Assembly: GCA_963803295.1 (NCBI GenBank)
Contig: CAWDMC010000022.1
Location: forward strand, 590,256 to 654,255
Direction: 5' to 3'
Length of the DNA: 64,000 bases
Source of the DNA: CAWDMC01 sp963803295
GTDB taxonomy: Bacteria; Acidobacteriota; Terriglobia; UBA7540
In this document: positions 32,437 through 40,637 of the stretch, in pieces
Position numbering within the stretch: position 1 is the stretch's first letter
How the letters are laid out: each line of letters starts with the position of its first letter
Program-made: the position numbers and the translations under genes
The notes under the pieces: model-generated
Seen by the model: the letters and a program-made list of their open reading frames with translations, nothing else
Database searches by the model: none
What the model was told of the DNA's origin: nothing

Positions 32437-32545
32437 GTCACGCGGGGGTGGGAGTGTTGCTAAATTCCCCTTGACAAAGCCGACGACGTTATAGATGCGC
32501 TACCTGCCACCTGCTGTCACGGCGCCAATCTTCTTTGGAGCGATT

Positions 32546-33178
32546 ATGCAACCATTTACCAAACACACGGGACTTGTAGCACCTCTCGATCGCGTCAACG
32601 TCGACACCGACCAGATGGTGCCCAAGCAGTTCCTCAAACTCATCAGCCGCGAGGGATTCGGAAAATTCCTCTTCTTCGACTGGCGCTACCAGGAAGATGG
32701 CAAGACGCCGAACCCCAACTTCGTGCTAAACGCTCCGCGCTATCGGGGCGCTTCCATACTGCTGGCGCGTGCCAACTTTGGGTGCGGATCGAGCCGGGAG
32801 CACGCGCCCTGGGCGATTCTCGACTATGGCTTCCGGGTGATTCTGGCGCCGAGCTACGCCGACATCTTCTACAACAACTGCTTCAAGAATGGCATTCTAC
32901 CCGCGATCCTGCCGGACTCCGATCTTGATGAGTTGTTCCGGCGTACGGAGGGGCGCGAAGGCTATACGCTGGCTGTTGATCTACCGAGCCAGACGATCAC
33001 TGATGATAGCGGGCTGAAGCTCAGTTTTGAGATCGATCCTTTCCGCAAGGAGTGTCTGCTGAACGGCTGGGACGATATCGGGCTGACGCTTCGTTTCGAA
33101 GACAAGATCACCGCCTATGAAGGCGAGCGAAAACCGCGCGCCGTTCTCTACGGTCATGTGGATACTGTCAAGGCTTAG
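32546..33178 (+). CDS. leuD: 3-isopropylmalate dehydratase small subunit
   Basis: Small (swivel-domain) subunit of isopropylmalate isomerase, 210 residues. Diagnostic blocks are LDRVNVDTDQMVPKQFLK near the start, ANFGCGSSREHAPWAILDYGFRVI at about 88 and YADIFYNNCFKNGILP. ATG 32546 has GGAG five bases upstream; an in-frame upstream ATG at 32495 lies at the edge of the insertion element and is unlikely. The gene now begins only 54 bases from the element, so its promoter must lie in this short gap or in the element end. Confidence 0.95.
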   Translation: MQPFTKHTGLVAPLDRVNVDTDQMVPKQFLKLISREGFGKFLFFDWRYQEDGKTPNPNFVLNAPRYRGASILLARANFGCGSSREHAPWAILDYGFRVILAPSYADIFYNNCFKNGILPAILPDSDLDELFRRTEGREGYTLAVDLPSQTITDDSGLKLSFEIDPFRKECLLNGWDDIGLTLRFEDKITAYEGERKPRAVLYGHVDTVKA

Positions 33179-33275
33179 AGCGTCCCCCTCGACTGAGCTG
33201 AGCTGAGGCCGGCGGGAGGCAAACTCCTCTCCTTGGTTAAGGAGGCAGCAGGGGGGTGGTTGAGCATACGAAACC

Positions 33276-33668
33276 ATGGCGCGCCAGATTGCCCTTCTCG
33301 CGTTTTTTGTGGGTGCGGTGGTCGTCGCCGGCACCGGCTGCAACAGGTCCTCAGACTCAAGCGGCACTGACAAACAGACGCAGGGAGCCAAAGCCCCCTC
33401 CAATGCGACACTATCACCTGAACAGAAGCGTCGCGTCACCACTTACCAGGCGCGCGGACGCGTCCTGGAGATTGATCGCAACCAGAACCGGGTGAGGATA
33501 GCCCACCAGGACATTCCCGGCTTCATGCAGGCCATGACCATGAGCTTTGCTGTAGCTGATGACCAACTGCTCGAAGGACTGCGGCCCGGAGACGAGGTCG
33601 AGTTCACCCTCGAGTCGAGTGCGGAATCCACTGCGATCAGCGCCATCCGCAAGGTGGACCGCCCATGA
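33276..33668 (+). CDS. Exported copper-binding protein, CusF-like domain
   Basis: Protein of 130 residues with an export signal and a cysteine (LLAFFVGAVVVAGTGC) that may be lipid-modified, although the residues before it fit the lipobox poorly. Residues 58-128 match the CusF/SCO1-linked copper-binding domain: GRVLEIDRNQNRVRIAHQDIPGFMQAMTMSF, LLEGLRPGDEVEF. Likely copper ligands are the His of IAHQD and the Met residues of FMQAMTM; a Met replaces the CusF tryptophan. It overlaps the next gene by four bases (ATGA), so the two are coupled. Confidence 0.78.
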   Translation: MARQIALLAFFVGAVVVAGTGCNRSSDSSGTDKQTQGAKAPSNATLSPEQKRRVTTYQARGRVLEIDRNQNRVRIAHQDIPGFMQAMTMSFAVADDQLLEGLRPGDEVEFTLESSAESTAISAIRKVDRP

Positions 33669-34942
33669 CCCGGCGAGGTTTCCTCGAATCGGCGGCGGGT
33701 GGAGTTGCGCTTTCTGCAGCTCCTGGGAGCCTCCGGTCTGCTTCCAATCGGGCACATCAGGCAGGAGGCCAAGAAAGGTGGCCAGACAAGCGAATGCAGA
33801 AGGTGCTCGGCTGGAAAGGCCTCGAAGTCGCCCCTATCCCCTCCGGCTACCAAGTGGCGGTGGCGGATGTCAATGGCGATGGCAAGCTCGACATCATGGC
33901 GTTGAGCTCCGAACAACCGATTGTGGAGTGGTACGAGAACCCTACCTGGCAAGCGCGCCCGATAGCCACCCAGACTCACCACAATATTAGTCTTGCACCC
34001 GTTTTCAAGAATGCCTATCCTCTCCACGGTATCGCTCTGGCGAGTGACTTTAATCTGGACGATAGCGAGCACGGCGGCACCCTCTCGCTGGCTGAGCCCG
34101 GCTTCGCGCCCAGCGACCCTTGGCGCTTGGACCCCATCGGCCAGATCCCAACCTCGCATCGTCTGCGCTGGGCCGATCTCGATGGCGACGGGCGGCTCGA
34201 ATTGATCGACGTTCCGATCCTGGGCCCGGGCGCGAAAGCGCCTGATTACGCGGCCGGTGCGCCACTCACCTGGTTCGATCCACCGGAGCGCCTACTGAGT
34301 CCGCACGCCGAGCCCAGCCGACAGGTGGCCGCCTGGACCTCGCACCTGATTGACAACACGCTCACGGTGATCCATGGAATCAACGTGCTCGATTGGGACC
34401 ACGATGGCCGCGACGAACTCCTGACTGCGAGTTTTGAAGGCGTGCATTTGTTCAAGCCGGCCGGCAGAGCGCCCCGGCTGACCTGGAGCCGGACTCATTT
34501 GGGCGCGGGCGACCAGGCCTCCAGTCCTCGCCGCGGATCGAGCGAAATCGGCATGGGTCATTTGTGGGGCCGCCGCTTCCTGGCTACGATCGAGCCCTGG
34601 CATGGTGAGCAGGTCGCCGTCTATCTTGAAGGGAAGCCCGGCCAGCTCTGGAATCGCCACGTCATCGACGCGAGCTTCCGCGATGGCCACGCCCTAGCCT
34701 GCGCCGATCTCGATGGCGACGGAAACGACGAAGTCGTCGCGGGATTTCGGGGCCCCGGCACCAGCCTCTATGTCTACTACGCCTCCGATTCTTCCGGGAT
34801 CGCGTGGGATCGCCAGAGGGTCGACAGCTCGATGGCAGCCTCAGGCCTTGCGATTGCCGATATCAACGGCGATGGCCGCCTCGATATCGTCTCCGTGGGG
34901 TCCTCAACCGCTAACGTGAAGTGGTACGAAAACCTGGGCTGA
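33665..34942 (+). CDS. Tat-exported FG-GAP/VCBS-repeat protein
   Basis: Protein of 425 residues with a twin-arginine signal, TRRGFLESAAGGVALSAAPG, so it is exported folded. It carries at least five calcium-binding-like repeats: VADVNGDGKLDIM, ADLDGDGRLELI, DWDHDGRDELL, ADLDGDGNDEVV and ADINGDGRLDIV, the pattern of a beta-propeller of the FG-GAP/VCBS type. WYEN motifs flank the first and last repeats. Function is unknown; coupling to a copper-binding protein suggests a shared periplasmic job. Confidence 0.8.
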   Translation: MTRRGFLESAAGGVALSAAPGSLRSASNRAHQAGGQERWPDKRMQKVLGWKGLEVAPIPSGYQVAVADVNGDGKLDIMALSSEQPIVEWYENPTWQARPIATQTHHNISLAPVFKNAYPLHGIALASDFNLDDSEHGGTLSLAEPGFAPSDPWRLDPIGQIPTSHRLRWADLDGDGRLELIDVPILGPGAKAPDYAAGAPLTWFDPPERLLSPHAEPSRQVAAWTSHLIDNTLTVIHGINVLDWDHDGRDELLTASFEGVHLFKPAGRAPRLTWSRTHLGAGDQASSPRRGSSEIGMGHLWGRRFLATIEPWHGEQVAVYLEGKPGQLWNRHVIDASFRDGHALACADLDGDGNDEVVAGFRGPGTSLYVYYASDSSGIAWDRQRVDSSMAASGLAIADINGDGRLDIVSVGSSTANVKWYENLG

Positions 34943-34975
34943 TCGATCGCCTTGAGCAGCGGGGAAAGCAACAAC

Positions 34976-35863
34976 TTGAAGATACTTATCAGCGGCTCGC
35001 GGGGACTCATTGGATCGGCTCTAGTCGCCGCGCTCCGGCCCGGCCACGAAATCATCCGCCTGGTTCGCGGCCAGGCCCGGCCGGGCGAAATAGGATGGGA
35101 TCCCAATACAGACGAGATCGATCGCGCCAAGCTTGACGGATTCGACGCCGTGATCCACCTGGCGGGTGAGAATATCGCTTCCGGACGCTGGACCGCCGCC
35201 CGCAAAGCCAGGATTCGCGACAGCCGGTTGCTGGGCACGCGCCTGCTGGCGGAAACCTTGGCCGGACTTCCTCATCCGCCGGGCGTCTTCATCTCAGCCT
35301 CCGCTATGGGCTACTACGGCGATCGGGGCGACGAGGTGCTCACCGAAGCCAGTTCCCCTGGAGCGGACTTTCTTGCCAGGCTCTGCCAGGAGTGGGAAGC
35401 CGCCGGAGCGCCTGCCGCCGCCCGCGGAATTCGCGTTGTCCACCCTCGCTTTGGCGTCGTGCTCAGTCCTGCAGGCGGGGTGCTGGGCAAGATGCTCACT
35501 CCGTTCAAGTTTGGGTTGGGAGCCATCACGGGAAGAGGGACCCAGTGGATGAGCTGGATCGCCATCGACGACGTCACCGGCGCGCTCGCCTATTGCCTGG
35601 AAAACGGCGCGCTCAACGGCCCCGTAAACCTGGTTGCCCCGCAAGCCGTTACCAATCGGGATTTCAGTAAGGCCCTGGGACGCGTCCTCCGGCGACCGGT
35701 GATTTTCCCCGCGCCCGCCTTCGCCCTTCGCCTGGCCCTGGGTGAAATGGCGGACGCGCTGTTGCTTGCCAGCCAGCGAATCGAACCCACCAAGCTGATT
35801 AAGGCTGGTTATCACTTTTCGTACCCCTCGCTCGAAGCCGCGCTCCAGCATCTTCTCCAGTAG
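34976..35863 (+). CDS. TIGR01777-family SDR epimerase (YfcH/SDR39U1-like)
   Basis: NAD(P)-binding protein of 295 residues. LKILISGSRGLIGSALVAAL is the Rossmann glycine motif; then VIHLAGENIASGRWTAARKARIRDSR, SASAMGYYGDRGDEVLTE and a C-terminal YPSLEAALQHLL, all typical of this family. TTG 34976 is the chosen start because it gives the canonical N-terminus and has GGGGAAAG seven bases upstream. The biochemical role of the family is uncertain, with links to cell division and metal homeostasis in other bacteria. Confidence 0.85.
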   Translation: MKILISGSRGLIGSALVAALRPGHEIIRLVRGQARPGEIGWDPNTDEIDRAKLDGFDAVIHLAGENIASGRWTAARKARIRDSRLLGTRLLAETLAGLPHPPGVFISASAMGYYGDRGDEVLTEASSPGADFLARLCQEWEAAGAPAAARGIRVVHPRFGVVLSPAGGVLGKMLTPFKFGLGAITGRGTQWMSWIAIDDVTGALAYCLENGALNGPVNLVAPQAVTNRDFSKALGRVLRRPVIFPAPAFALRLALGEMADALLLASQRIEPTKLIKAGYHFSYPSLEAALQHLLQ

Positions 35864-35964
35864 CCAGTAGGCACGACCGAGTAACGCCGGCATCTTGCCG
35901 GCACCAAGAATGCCGCCGGGACGGCGGCGCAACGATCTTCAGCGGCACTCGCCTCGGGGCCGAT

Positions 35965-35990
35965 CGCCGGTGGGGACACCGGCGCTACAG
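35965..35990. repeat. Copy of the 26-base GCCGGTG-GGGACACCGGC palindrome
   Basis: One of four copies in this window of a 26-base palindromic core ending GGCGCTACAG. The others are at 45733-45758, 49854-49879 and, inverted, 59414-59439; the last two lie inside longer MITE-like elements. This copy lies between the tails of two convergent genes. Confidence 0.7.
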
Positions 35991-36395
35991 TCAGAAGATC
36001 GAGTATCCGAGCGACTTGGTATTTCTCTCCACGACTAACTCCAACGGCGGATCCTGGTCATTGATGCGTACCGTGACAATCACAATCTGAGATCCCTTCG
36101 AATGTGATGCCACAATCCGCGCAGAGCGGACCTTGCCATAGTCGCCCTGCGGCCCCCAGTCGTGCATGAAATCGTCGAAACTATAGGACGGCGCCGGCTG
36201 CCATAACTTGTAGGCTTTCTGATAGTCACCCTGCTCAAGGCTGGCAACGAACCTCGTGACCGCGCTCTCCTCGGGATAGTTCCAGAACTTAAACGCTAGC
36301 AAGCCGCTAATCATGATGGCGAGAACAGCTAGCAAAATGATAGTCTTGATAAGGGGATTTCGAGTCTTTGGCACCTCGGCGTCCATAAGCGACAT
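35991..36395 (-). CDS. Hypothetical membrane-anchored protein
   Basis: Protein of 134 residues: a short basic N-terminus (VPKTRNPLIK), one membrane helix (TIILLAVLAIMISGLLAFKFW), and an outer domain with AVTRFVASLEQGDYQKAYKLWQPAPSYSFDDFMHDWG and a C-terminal beta part (SQIVIVTVRINDQDPPLELVVERN). The pattern resembles NTF2/DUF4878-like exported domains, but I cannot name the family. It stands alone on the minus strand. Confidence 0.65.
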   Translation of the reverse strand: MSLMDAEVPKTRNPLIKTIILLAVLAIMISGLLAFKFWNYPEESAVTRFVASLEQGDYQKAYKLWQPAPSYSFDDFMHDWGPQGDYGKVRSARIVASHSKGSQIVIVTVRINDQDPPLELVVERNTKSLGYSIF

Positions 36396-36765
36396 GGTAT
36401 CCTCTCCGCTGGAAGCGGTGTCCTGCCTGCTCCCATGTTATCACCGAACGGAGCCCACCCAGACCGCCCACTACCGAGGACAAAGGGCTACAGTGACAGT
36501 TACACCGGTACACCTAAGGCGCGCCGAACACTGGCTGGAAACCTGTGCTACCTTCGATGCGGCATCACCATGCCTTCGCGTTCCGTCCTTAATCTGGATT
36601 GACACCGGACTCGGTCCGGATGTTCCCGTTCTTCTCGCTAAATATTTAGAACTTCGCCTTTCTAGCGCGGCGGGTCAGCGCCCGGTCGAAGATCGTCATC
36701 GAGCTGAAAACGGAGGTTTGCGCACAGCGGGCTCGGGCCAAACACCTTTATTGGTCGAACCCTCA
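36396..36765. other. Intergenic region, no clear features
   Basis: 370 bases between the hypothetical membrane protein and the ABC permease. No gene, strong hairpin or promoter could be supported; reading frames here on the plus strand are the shadow of the permease. Confidence 0.4.
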
Positions 36766-37878
36766 TCACAGTGTTCGCTTAAAAAGCGCCACCGCGGCGA
36801 TCAGCGTCACCGTAGCGAAAAGCATCAGGCAACCGAGATCGCCGGCCACGGCTCCCAGCCCGGTATTCTTGAGCACAAGGCTCTTGCAAGCGTGTACGGC
36901 GTAGGTGAACGGGTCGATGGTGGTAATCACCCGCATCCACGCCGGAAACGACTGAATGGGGTAAACTGCTCCGCTCGGAAAGAACAAAAAGGTATTCAAG
37001 ACACCGAAGGTAGCTCGCGGCACCAGCGGATCGTCCACCCTCACCATGATCAGGAACATCATGCAAATCAGCGCCAGGGACGTGGCCACCACCACCAGAA
37101 ACAGTCGGGCCAGACGCATTGGATCGAGGGGATGCGGGATGCCCGCTATCAACGAGCCCACCGTCACCAGCACCATTCCCGACAGCACCGCTTTTAGGGC
37201 TCCCGCCAAATTGAAACCGGCGATCAGTTCGAACTTGGTGACGGGCGTAACCAGATAGCCCTCATGTAGGCCTCGCGCCTTATCGTCGATATAAATAATC
37301 CCCCCTCCGATCATAACCATCATAAATATTGATAATACAACTGTCCCAGGAAGCAGGTATTGAATGTAGGGCACGTAAGGAAACACCTCCACCACGGAAA
37401 GGGCGGTGCTGGTGACGAGGCGCGGCGCCGGCCCCTTTTGGTTGAACGCCTGCAGTAACTGGCTCAACGTTCCTTCGAGCGTGGCGCTGACGAAGCTATC
37501 CGTATTATCCTCAATCAGTGCCACCTCTGGATCGCTCCGTTGATAGATTTTGCGCGTGAAGTCCGGAGGAATCTCCACCAGCCCGTTGATGCGCCCATTT
37601 CTCAGATCCGCCATTGCCACTAGCGGATCGGCATAGCGAATCATCACGAAGGTGCGGGCGTTGGCGGTGACAGCCTGAAACATCCCTTCCAGCTTTACCG
37701 CTTGGATTCCATGATCCTGGTCAACGACGCCGAGCTTCACATCCCTCAGCTTTCCGCCGAAAGCGTAACCCAACACCACAAGCTGGACCAGCGGAAAGAT
37801 CATGGAAACGAGAATCAGCGTGGGGCTGCGTTTGAAGCGGCGAAGGTCGCGCTCAACGATAGCGAATATTCGATGCAT
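36766..37878 (-). CDS. ABC-2 type transporter permease
   Basis: Membrane subunit of 370 residues with the ABC-2 (YhhJ/YbhR/DrrB-like) layout: first helix at the N-terminus (LILVSMIFPLVQLVVLGYAFGG), a large external domain (residues ~45-175) and five clustered helices with YLLPGTVVLSIFMMVMIGGG, GYLVTPVTKFELI and FFPSGAVYPIQSFPAWMRVI near the end. It is the last gene of the minus-strand exporter cluster after the ATPase and the HlyD protein. Likely exports a drug-like or lipid substrate; the substrate is not predictable. Confidence 0.9.
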   Translation of the reverse strand: MHRIFAIVERDLRRFKRSPTLILVSMIFPLVQLVVLGYAFGGKLRDVKLGVVDQDHGIQAVKLEGMFQAVTANARTFVMIRYADPLVAMADLRNGRINGLVEIPPDFTRKIYQRSDPEVALIEDNTDSFVSATLEGTLSQLLQAFNQKGPAPRLVTSTALSVVEVFPYVPYIQYLLPGTVVLSIFMMVMIGGGIIYIDDKARGLHEGYLVTPVTKFELIAGFNLAGALKAVLSGMVLVTVGSLIAGIPHPLDPMRLARLFLVVVATSLALICMMFLIMVRVDDPLVPRATFGVLNTFLFFPSGAVYPIQSFPAWMRVITTIDPFTYAVHACKSLVLKNTGLGAVAGDLGCLMLFATVTLIAAVALFKRTL

Positions 37879-37912
37879 AAGACCTATCCCCCGTCAGGTA
37901 CGCCGGTAACGG

Positions 37913-38037
37913 TCATAAGTTATGAATTATGAGTTATAAGTTATGAATTCTATCGTGCGATTCCGTGCCGCCTTTACCGACAGGAGCGCGTAGCACAGTC
38001 ACTATTTCACACCTCATAACTCAGAACTCATAACTTA
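37913..38037. repeat. Mini-element with TAAGTTATGA inverted repeats inside the ABC operon
   Basis: The left arm (37913-37950) contains repeated TAAGTTATGA/TGAATTATGAGTTAT units; the right arm (38013-38037) carries the inverted sequence CTCATAACTCAGAACTCATAACTTA. About 60 bases lie between them. The 125-base palindromic unit occupies the gap between the ATPase and permease genes. Confidence 0.55.
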
Positions 38038-38051
38038 GCGCTCGTACGCAC

Positions 38052-39038
38052 CTACCGCGGCTTATACATGAAACTAACATCATAGTGGCCCTCCTGCAGC
38101 GTATCGCGCAGCTGACGGCCGGTATAGTGCATGAAAACGTCGTCGAGCGTCGTGCTTTCGACCGAGAGCGATGCCACCTCCACTCCAGCCTCGCGCGCCG
38201 CCTCCACCAGTCCAAGCGTGGTTCGCGGTCCGTTGTTTGAGCCGATGCGGAAAACGTGATCCTGTGCGTCTACTTTCTCGACGTCGGGCAGCTTGCGCAG
38301 GGTTTCGAGCCAGTTGGTAGGAGTCGAGGCAAAGCTCACCTCCACCACGGTATTCCCGGGCACCGAGGCTTTCAGCTTCAGGGGCGAGTCAAGCGCCACC
38401 AGTTTTCCGTGATCCACAATCGCGATGCGGTCACAGAGCTTATCAGCCTCGTCCATGTAGTGCGTGGTCAAAAGAATGGTGAGATCGTGCTCGCTCTTGA
38501 TCTTCGAAAGCATTTCCCACACGCTGACGCGCGACACCGGATCGAGGCCCGTGGTGGGCTCGTCCAGAAAGAGCACCTTGGGCTGATGCACCAAGCCGCG
38601 CGCGATCTCGAGACGACGCCGCATCCCTCCCGAAAGCTGCTTCACCGTGTTCTGGGCCCACTGCTCGAGATCAACGGCTTTCAGCAGGTCCGCTACGACC
38701 CGTTTGCGGCGTTCGCGCGGGATCCCGTACAGCTTGGCAAAGATCAGCAGATTCTCCTCGCAGCTCAGTTCCGTGTCAGACGTCATCGCCTGCGGTACAA
38801 CCCCAATTGAGCCGCGCACTTCGTTCGGAGACTTGGCCACATCGAAGCCGCTGATGCGTGCCCTCCCTGCAGTCGGCTCAAGCAAAGTCGTGAGCATGCG
38901 GATCAGGGTCGATTTCCCTGCCCCGTTCGGTCCCAGCAGGCCGAAGATCTCACCGTGCTCGACTGCAAAACTCACGTGGTCGACGGCGGTAAAAGCGCCG
39001 AATTTCTTTGTGATCTGCTCGACTTCAATGTCGCCCAT
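38052..39038 (-). CDS. ABC transporter ATP-binding protein (DrrA/CcmA-like)
   Basis: Nucleotide-binding subunit of 328 residues. Walker A GPNGAGKST at about 40, Q-loop VVPQ, signature LSGGMRRRLEIARGLVHQP at about 140, Walker B VLFLDEPTTGLD and H-loop LLTTHYMDEAD are all intact. The C-terminal ~90 residues form the DrrA-type extension that helps couple to ABC-2 permeases. It lies between the HlyD gene and the permease; together they form a YbhGFSR-like exporter with only one permease gene, which would need to act as a homodimer. Confidence 0.92.
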   Translation of the reverse strand: MGDIEVEQITKKFGAFTAVDHVSFAVEHGEIFGLLGPNGAGKSTLIRMLTTLLEPTAGRARISGFDVAKSPNEVRGSIGVVPQAMTSDTELSCEENLLIFAKLYGIPRERRKRVVADLLKAVDLEQWAQNTVKQLSGGMRRRLEIARGLVHQPKVLFLDEPTTGLDPVSRVSVWEMLSKIKSEHDLTILLTTHYMDEADKLCDRIAIVDHGKLVALDSPLKLKASVPGNTVVEVSFASTPTNWLETLRKLPDVEKVDAQDHVFRIGSNNGPRTTLGLVEAAREAGVEVASLSVESTTLDDVFMHYTGRQLRDTLQEGHYDVSFMYKPR

Positions 39039-39118
39039 ACTTGATTGTCAGCGTCTTAGTATTTCGGTTTGGCAGTTCAGCAACCCAGCCTTCTGCCTTC
39101 CGCGTTCCTCGTTCAGCC

Positions 39119-40165
39119 CTACTCGCCAGGCACCGTCACATACGCCGTCAGCCCCGGCCAAAGGCTGCGGTCGGTGTTATCGCAGCGAAGGCGGATTTCG
39201 AATGTCTTGATGTCGCGCTTAGTGCGGCTTACGTCGCGCTGGGTGGCATACTCCGCGTCGACGGCACGGTAGAACACCAGACCGGTGCGCTCCATCCCCG
39301 AAGGGAATTTCACCGGGAACTTGTCGCCCAGGTGAATGCCGGTAATGAAGGTCTCCTCCACGTTGGCACTCACCCACAAATCGTCAGGATTCACCAGAGT
39401 GACGATGGCCTGACCGGCACTGACCACTTCGCCTTGAAGCGCAGCGCGCATGGCCACCACGCCATCGATGGGCGCTTGGATCTCAGTGTAGCCGAGTTGC
39501 ACCTGCGCCTTCGTTTTCTGCGCTCCCGCGGCTGCGCGCTGATGCCGGTTGGTAGCAACTTGGCTTTCCCTTACCCGAATCTGCTCCTGGTTGGCCCGCG
39601 CCAGGGCGAGCGCGGCTTGCTGCGCCTCCACCTGCCGATCAAGGGACTCAACATGCGCCTTCGCCGCCTCATAGGCCGTGCGGGACTGATCGTTCACCTG
39701 GGCGGCGACGATACCCTGCTTGAAAAGGCCGCTGTTGCGCTCATAGGTGAGCCGCGAGTTTTCGAGATCCGCGTTAGCTTCGACCACTTGTGCCTGAGTG
39801 GCAGCCAGGGATGCTTCCGCCTGGCGGATCTGTTCCCGGGTCTCCATTTCCTGGTACTTTAGTTCGGATTCTGCCTGCTGGACGGCGGAGGCCAGGCTTT
39901 CTTCCGAATGCATGTAGTATGCGGCGTCCGCTTTCAATTCCTGCGGAGCAATCACCGCCACCAACTGGCCGCGTTTGACCGTGTCACCCTCACGCACCAG
40001 TAGCTGGCTCAGACGGCCCTGGATTTGCGCGCTAACCGCCACCTCATCGGTGGCCACAATGCCCGTGAGCACCAACCCGCGGTGGCCGTGGTGCTCCCAC
40101 CACCAGTAAAATCCTGCCCCGGCCGCCGCCAGCAGCAGAACAACAATAGGAATCCGACGTTTCAT
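39119..40165 (-). CDS. HlyD-family membrane fusion protein
   Basis: Periplasmic adaptor of 348 residues. MKRRIPIVVLLLAAAGAGFYWWW is the membrane anchor; then a split lipoyl domain (VSAQIQGRLSQLLVREGDTVKRGQLVAVI and AQVQLGYTEIQAPIDGVVAMRAALQGEVV), a long coiled-coil hairpin between (residues ~85-210, LKYQEMETREQIRQAEASL) and a beta-barrel. ATG 40165 has GGAGG ten bases upstream; a longer frame upstream runs through repeats and is not protein-like. It is the first gene of the exporter and would link the ABC pump to an outer-membrane channel. Confidence 0.9.
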   Translation of the reverse strand: MKRRIPIVVLLLAAAGAGFYWWWEHHGHRGLVLTGIVATDEVAVSAQIQGRLSQLLVREGDTVKRGQLVAVIAPQELKADAAYYMHSEESLASAVQQAESELKYQEMETREQIRQAEASLAATQAQVVEANADLENSRLTYERNSGLFKQGIVAAQVNDQSRTAYEAAKAHVESLDRQVEAQQAALALARANQEQIRVRESQVATNRHQRAAAGAQKTKAQVQLGYTEIQAPIDGVVAMRAALQGEVVSAGQAIVTLVNPDDLWVSANVEETFITGIHLGDKFPVKFPSGMERTGLVFYRAVDAEYATQRDVSRTKRDIKTFEIRLRCDNTDRSLWPGLTAYVTVPGE

Positions 40166-40637
40166 AAGATGGGGGCCTCCGGTCGACGGAAAAGGCTGTG
40201 GCGCAAAAACTTCAGCACTTCCTGCTTTCTCCGCTTCAGTTGCTTCTGGTCGTAGGGATCGATTCCGGCAATTAACTGCAGCATGCGCGCGATGGCGAAT
40301 ATCCACGCTGATATACGAATCCGGGTGGCCATTATTTTCAGAATCCTGAGACTTTCCCCCAGCACCTCGAAGCCAGCTCCGGACTCTAATCCAGTTTAGC
40401 AGTCGAAAATGAGACGGGTGAGACAGCTGAGACAAATGAGACGGTATTTCTTAACCTGATTTCTTCTATATGATTTACGAACATGAGATAGCCGATGCCG
40501 CCCCGAAAAGCCCTGAAGGCGTGGCATTTTGCAACAGTCGGGCTGGCGCCAGGGAGGATTAGATTAAATATCTCGCCTGCCCTCTCCACGATTGATCGAA
40601 AAGGGAACTCAGGGGTGTCGCAATTTCAACAACCTGT
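40166..40637. other. Region upstream of the exporter with a 4 x 9-base tandem repeat
   Basis: 472 noncoding bases. At 40410-40445 four head-to-tail units share TGAGAC followed by GGG, AGC, AAA and GGT. They lie about 245 bases upstream of the HlyD start and could be a multimeric regulator site. Nothing else is clear. Confidence 0.45.

Larger units (their letters stand above)
31031..32492 (+). mobile_element. IS110-family element, IS1111-like subgroup
   Basis: The element is marked by perfect 15-base inverted repeats, ATAACGTCGTCGGCT at 31031-31045 and its complement at 32478-32492. Subterminal inverted repeats of about this length are typical of the IS1111 subgroup, so the true ends are probably several bases further out. 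It contains one transposase gene, a short left noncoding end (76 bases) and a long, highly structured right noncoding end (about 350 bases). It sits between leuC and leuD, just beyond an 8-base-stem hairpin (31001-31025, CAGACTTC/GAAGTCTG) that may be part of its target. An outward-facing TTGACA lies at 32471. Confidence 0.88.

Noticed and set aside
32216..32494. 92-codon plus-strand open frame after the transposase
   Set aside because: It covers the folded right end of the IS element; perfect stems explain the sequence better than a protein.
32471..32495. TTGACA with TATAGA as a complete outward promoter for leuD
   Set aside because: Spacing between the two hexamers is only 13 bases, so a functional promoter is not supported without a better -10.
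36313..37197. 294-codon plus-strand open frame
   Set aside because: Mostly antisense to the ABC permease; the remainder is intergenic and has no protein signature.
40521..40533. TGGCATTTTGCA as a sigma-54 promoter
   Set aside because: The GG-to-GC spacing is far too short (11 instead of 15 bases overall).
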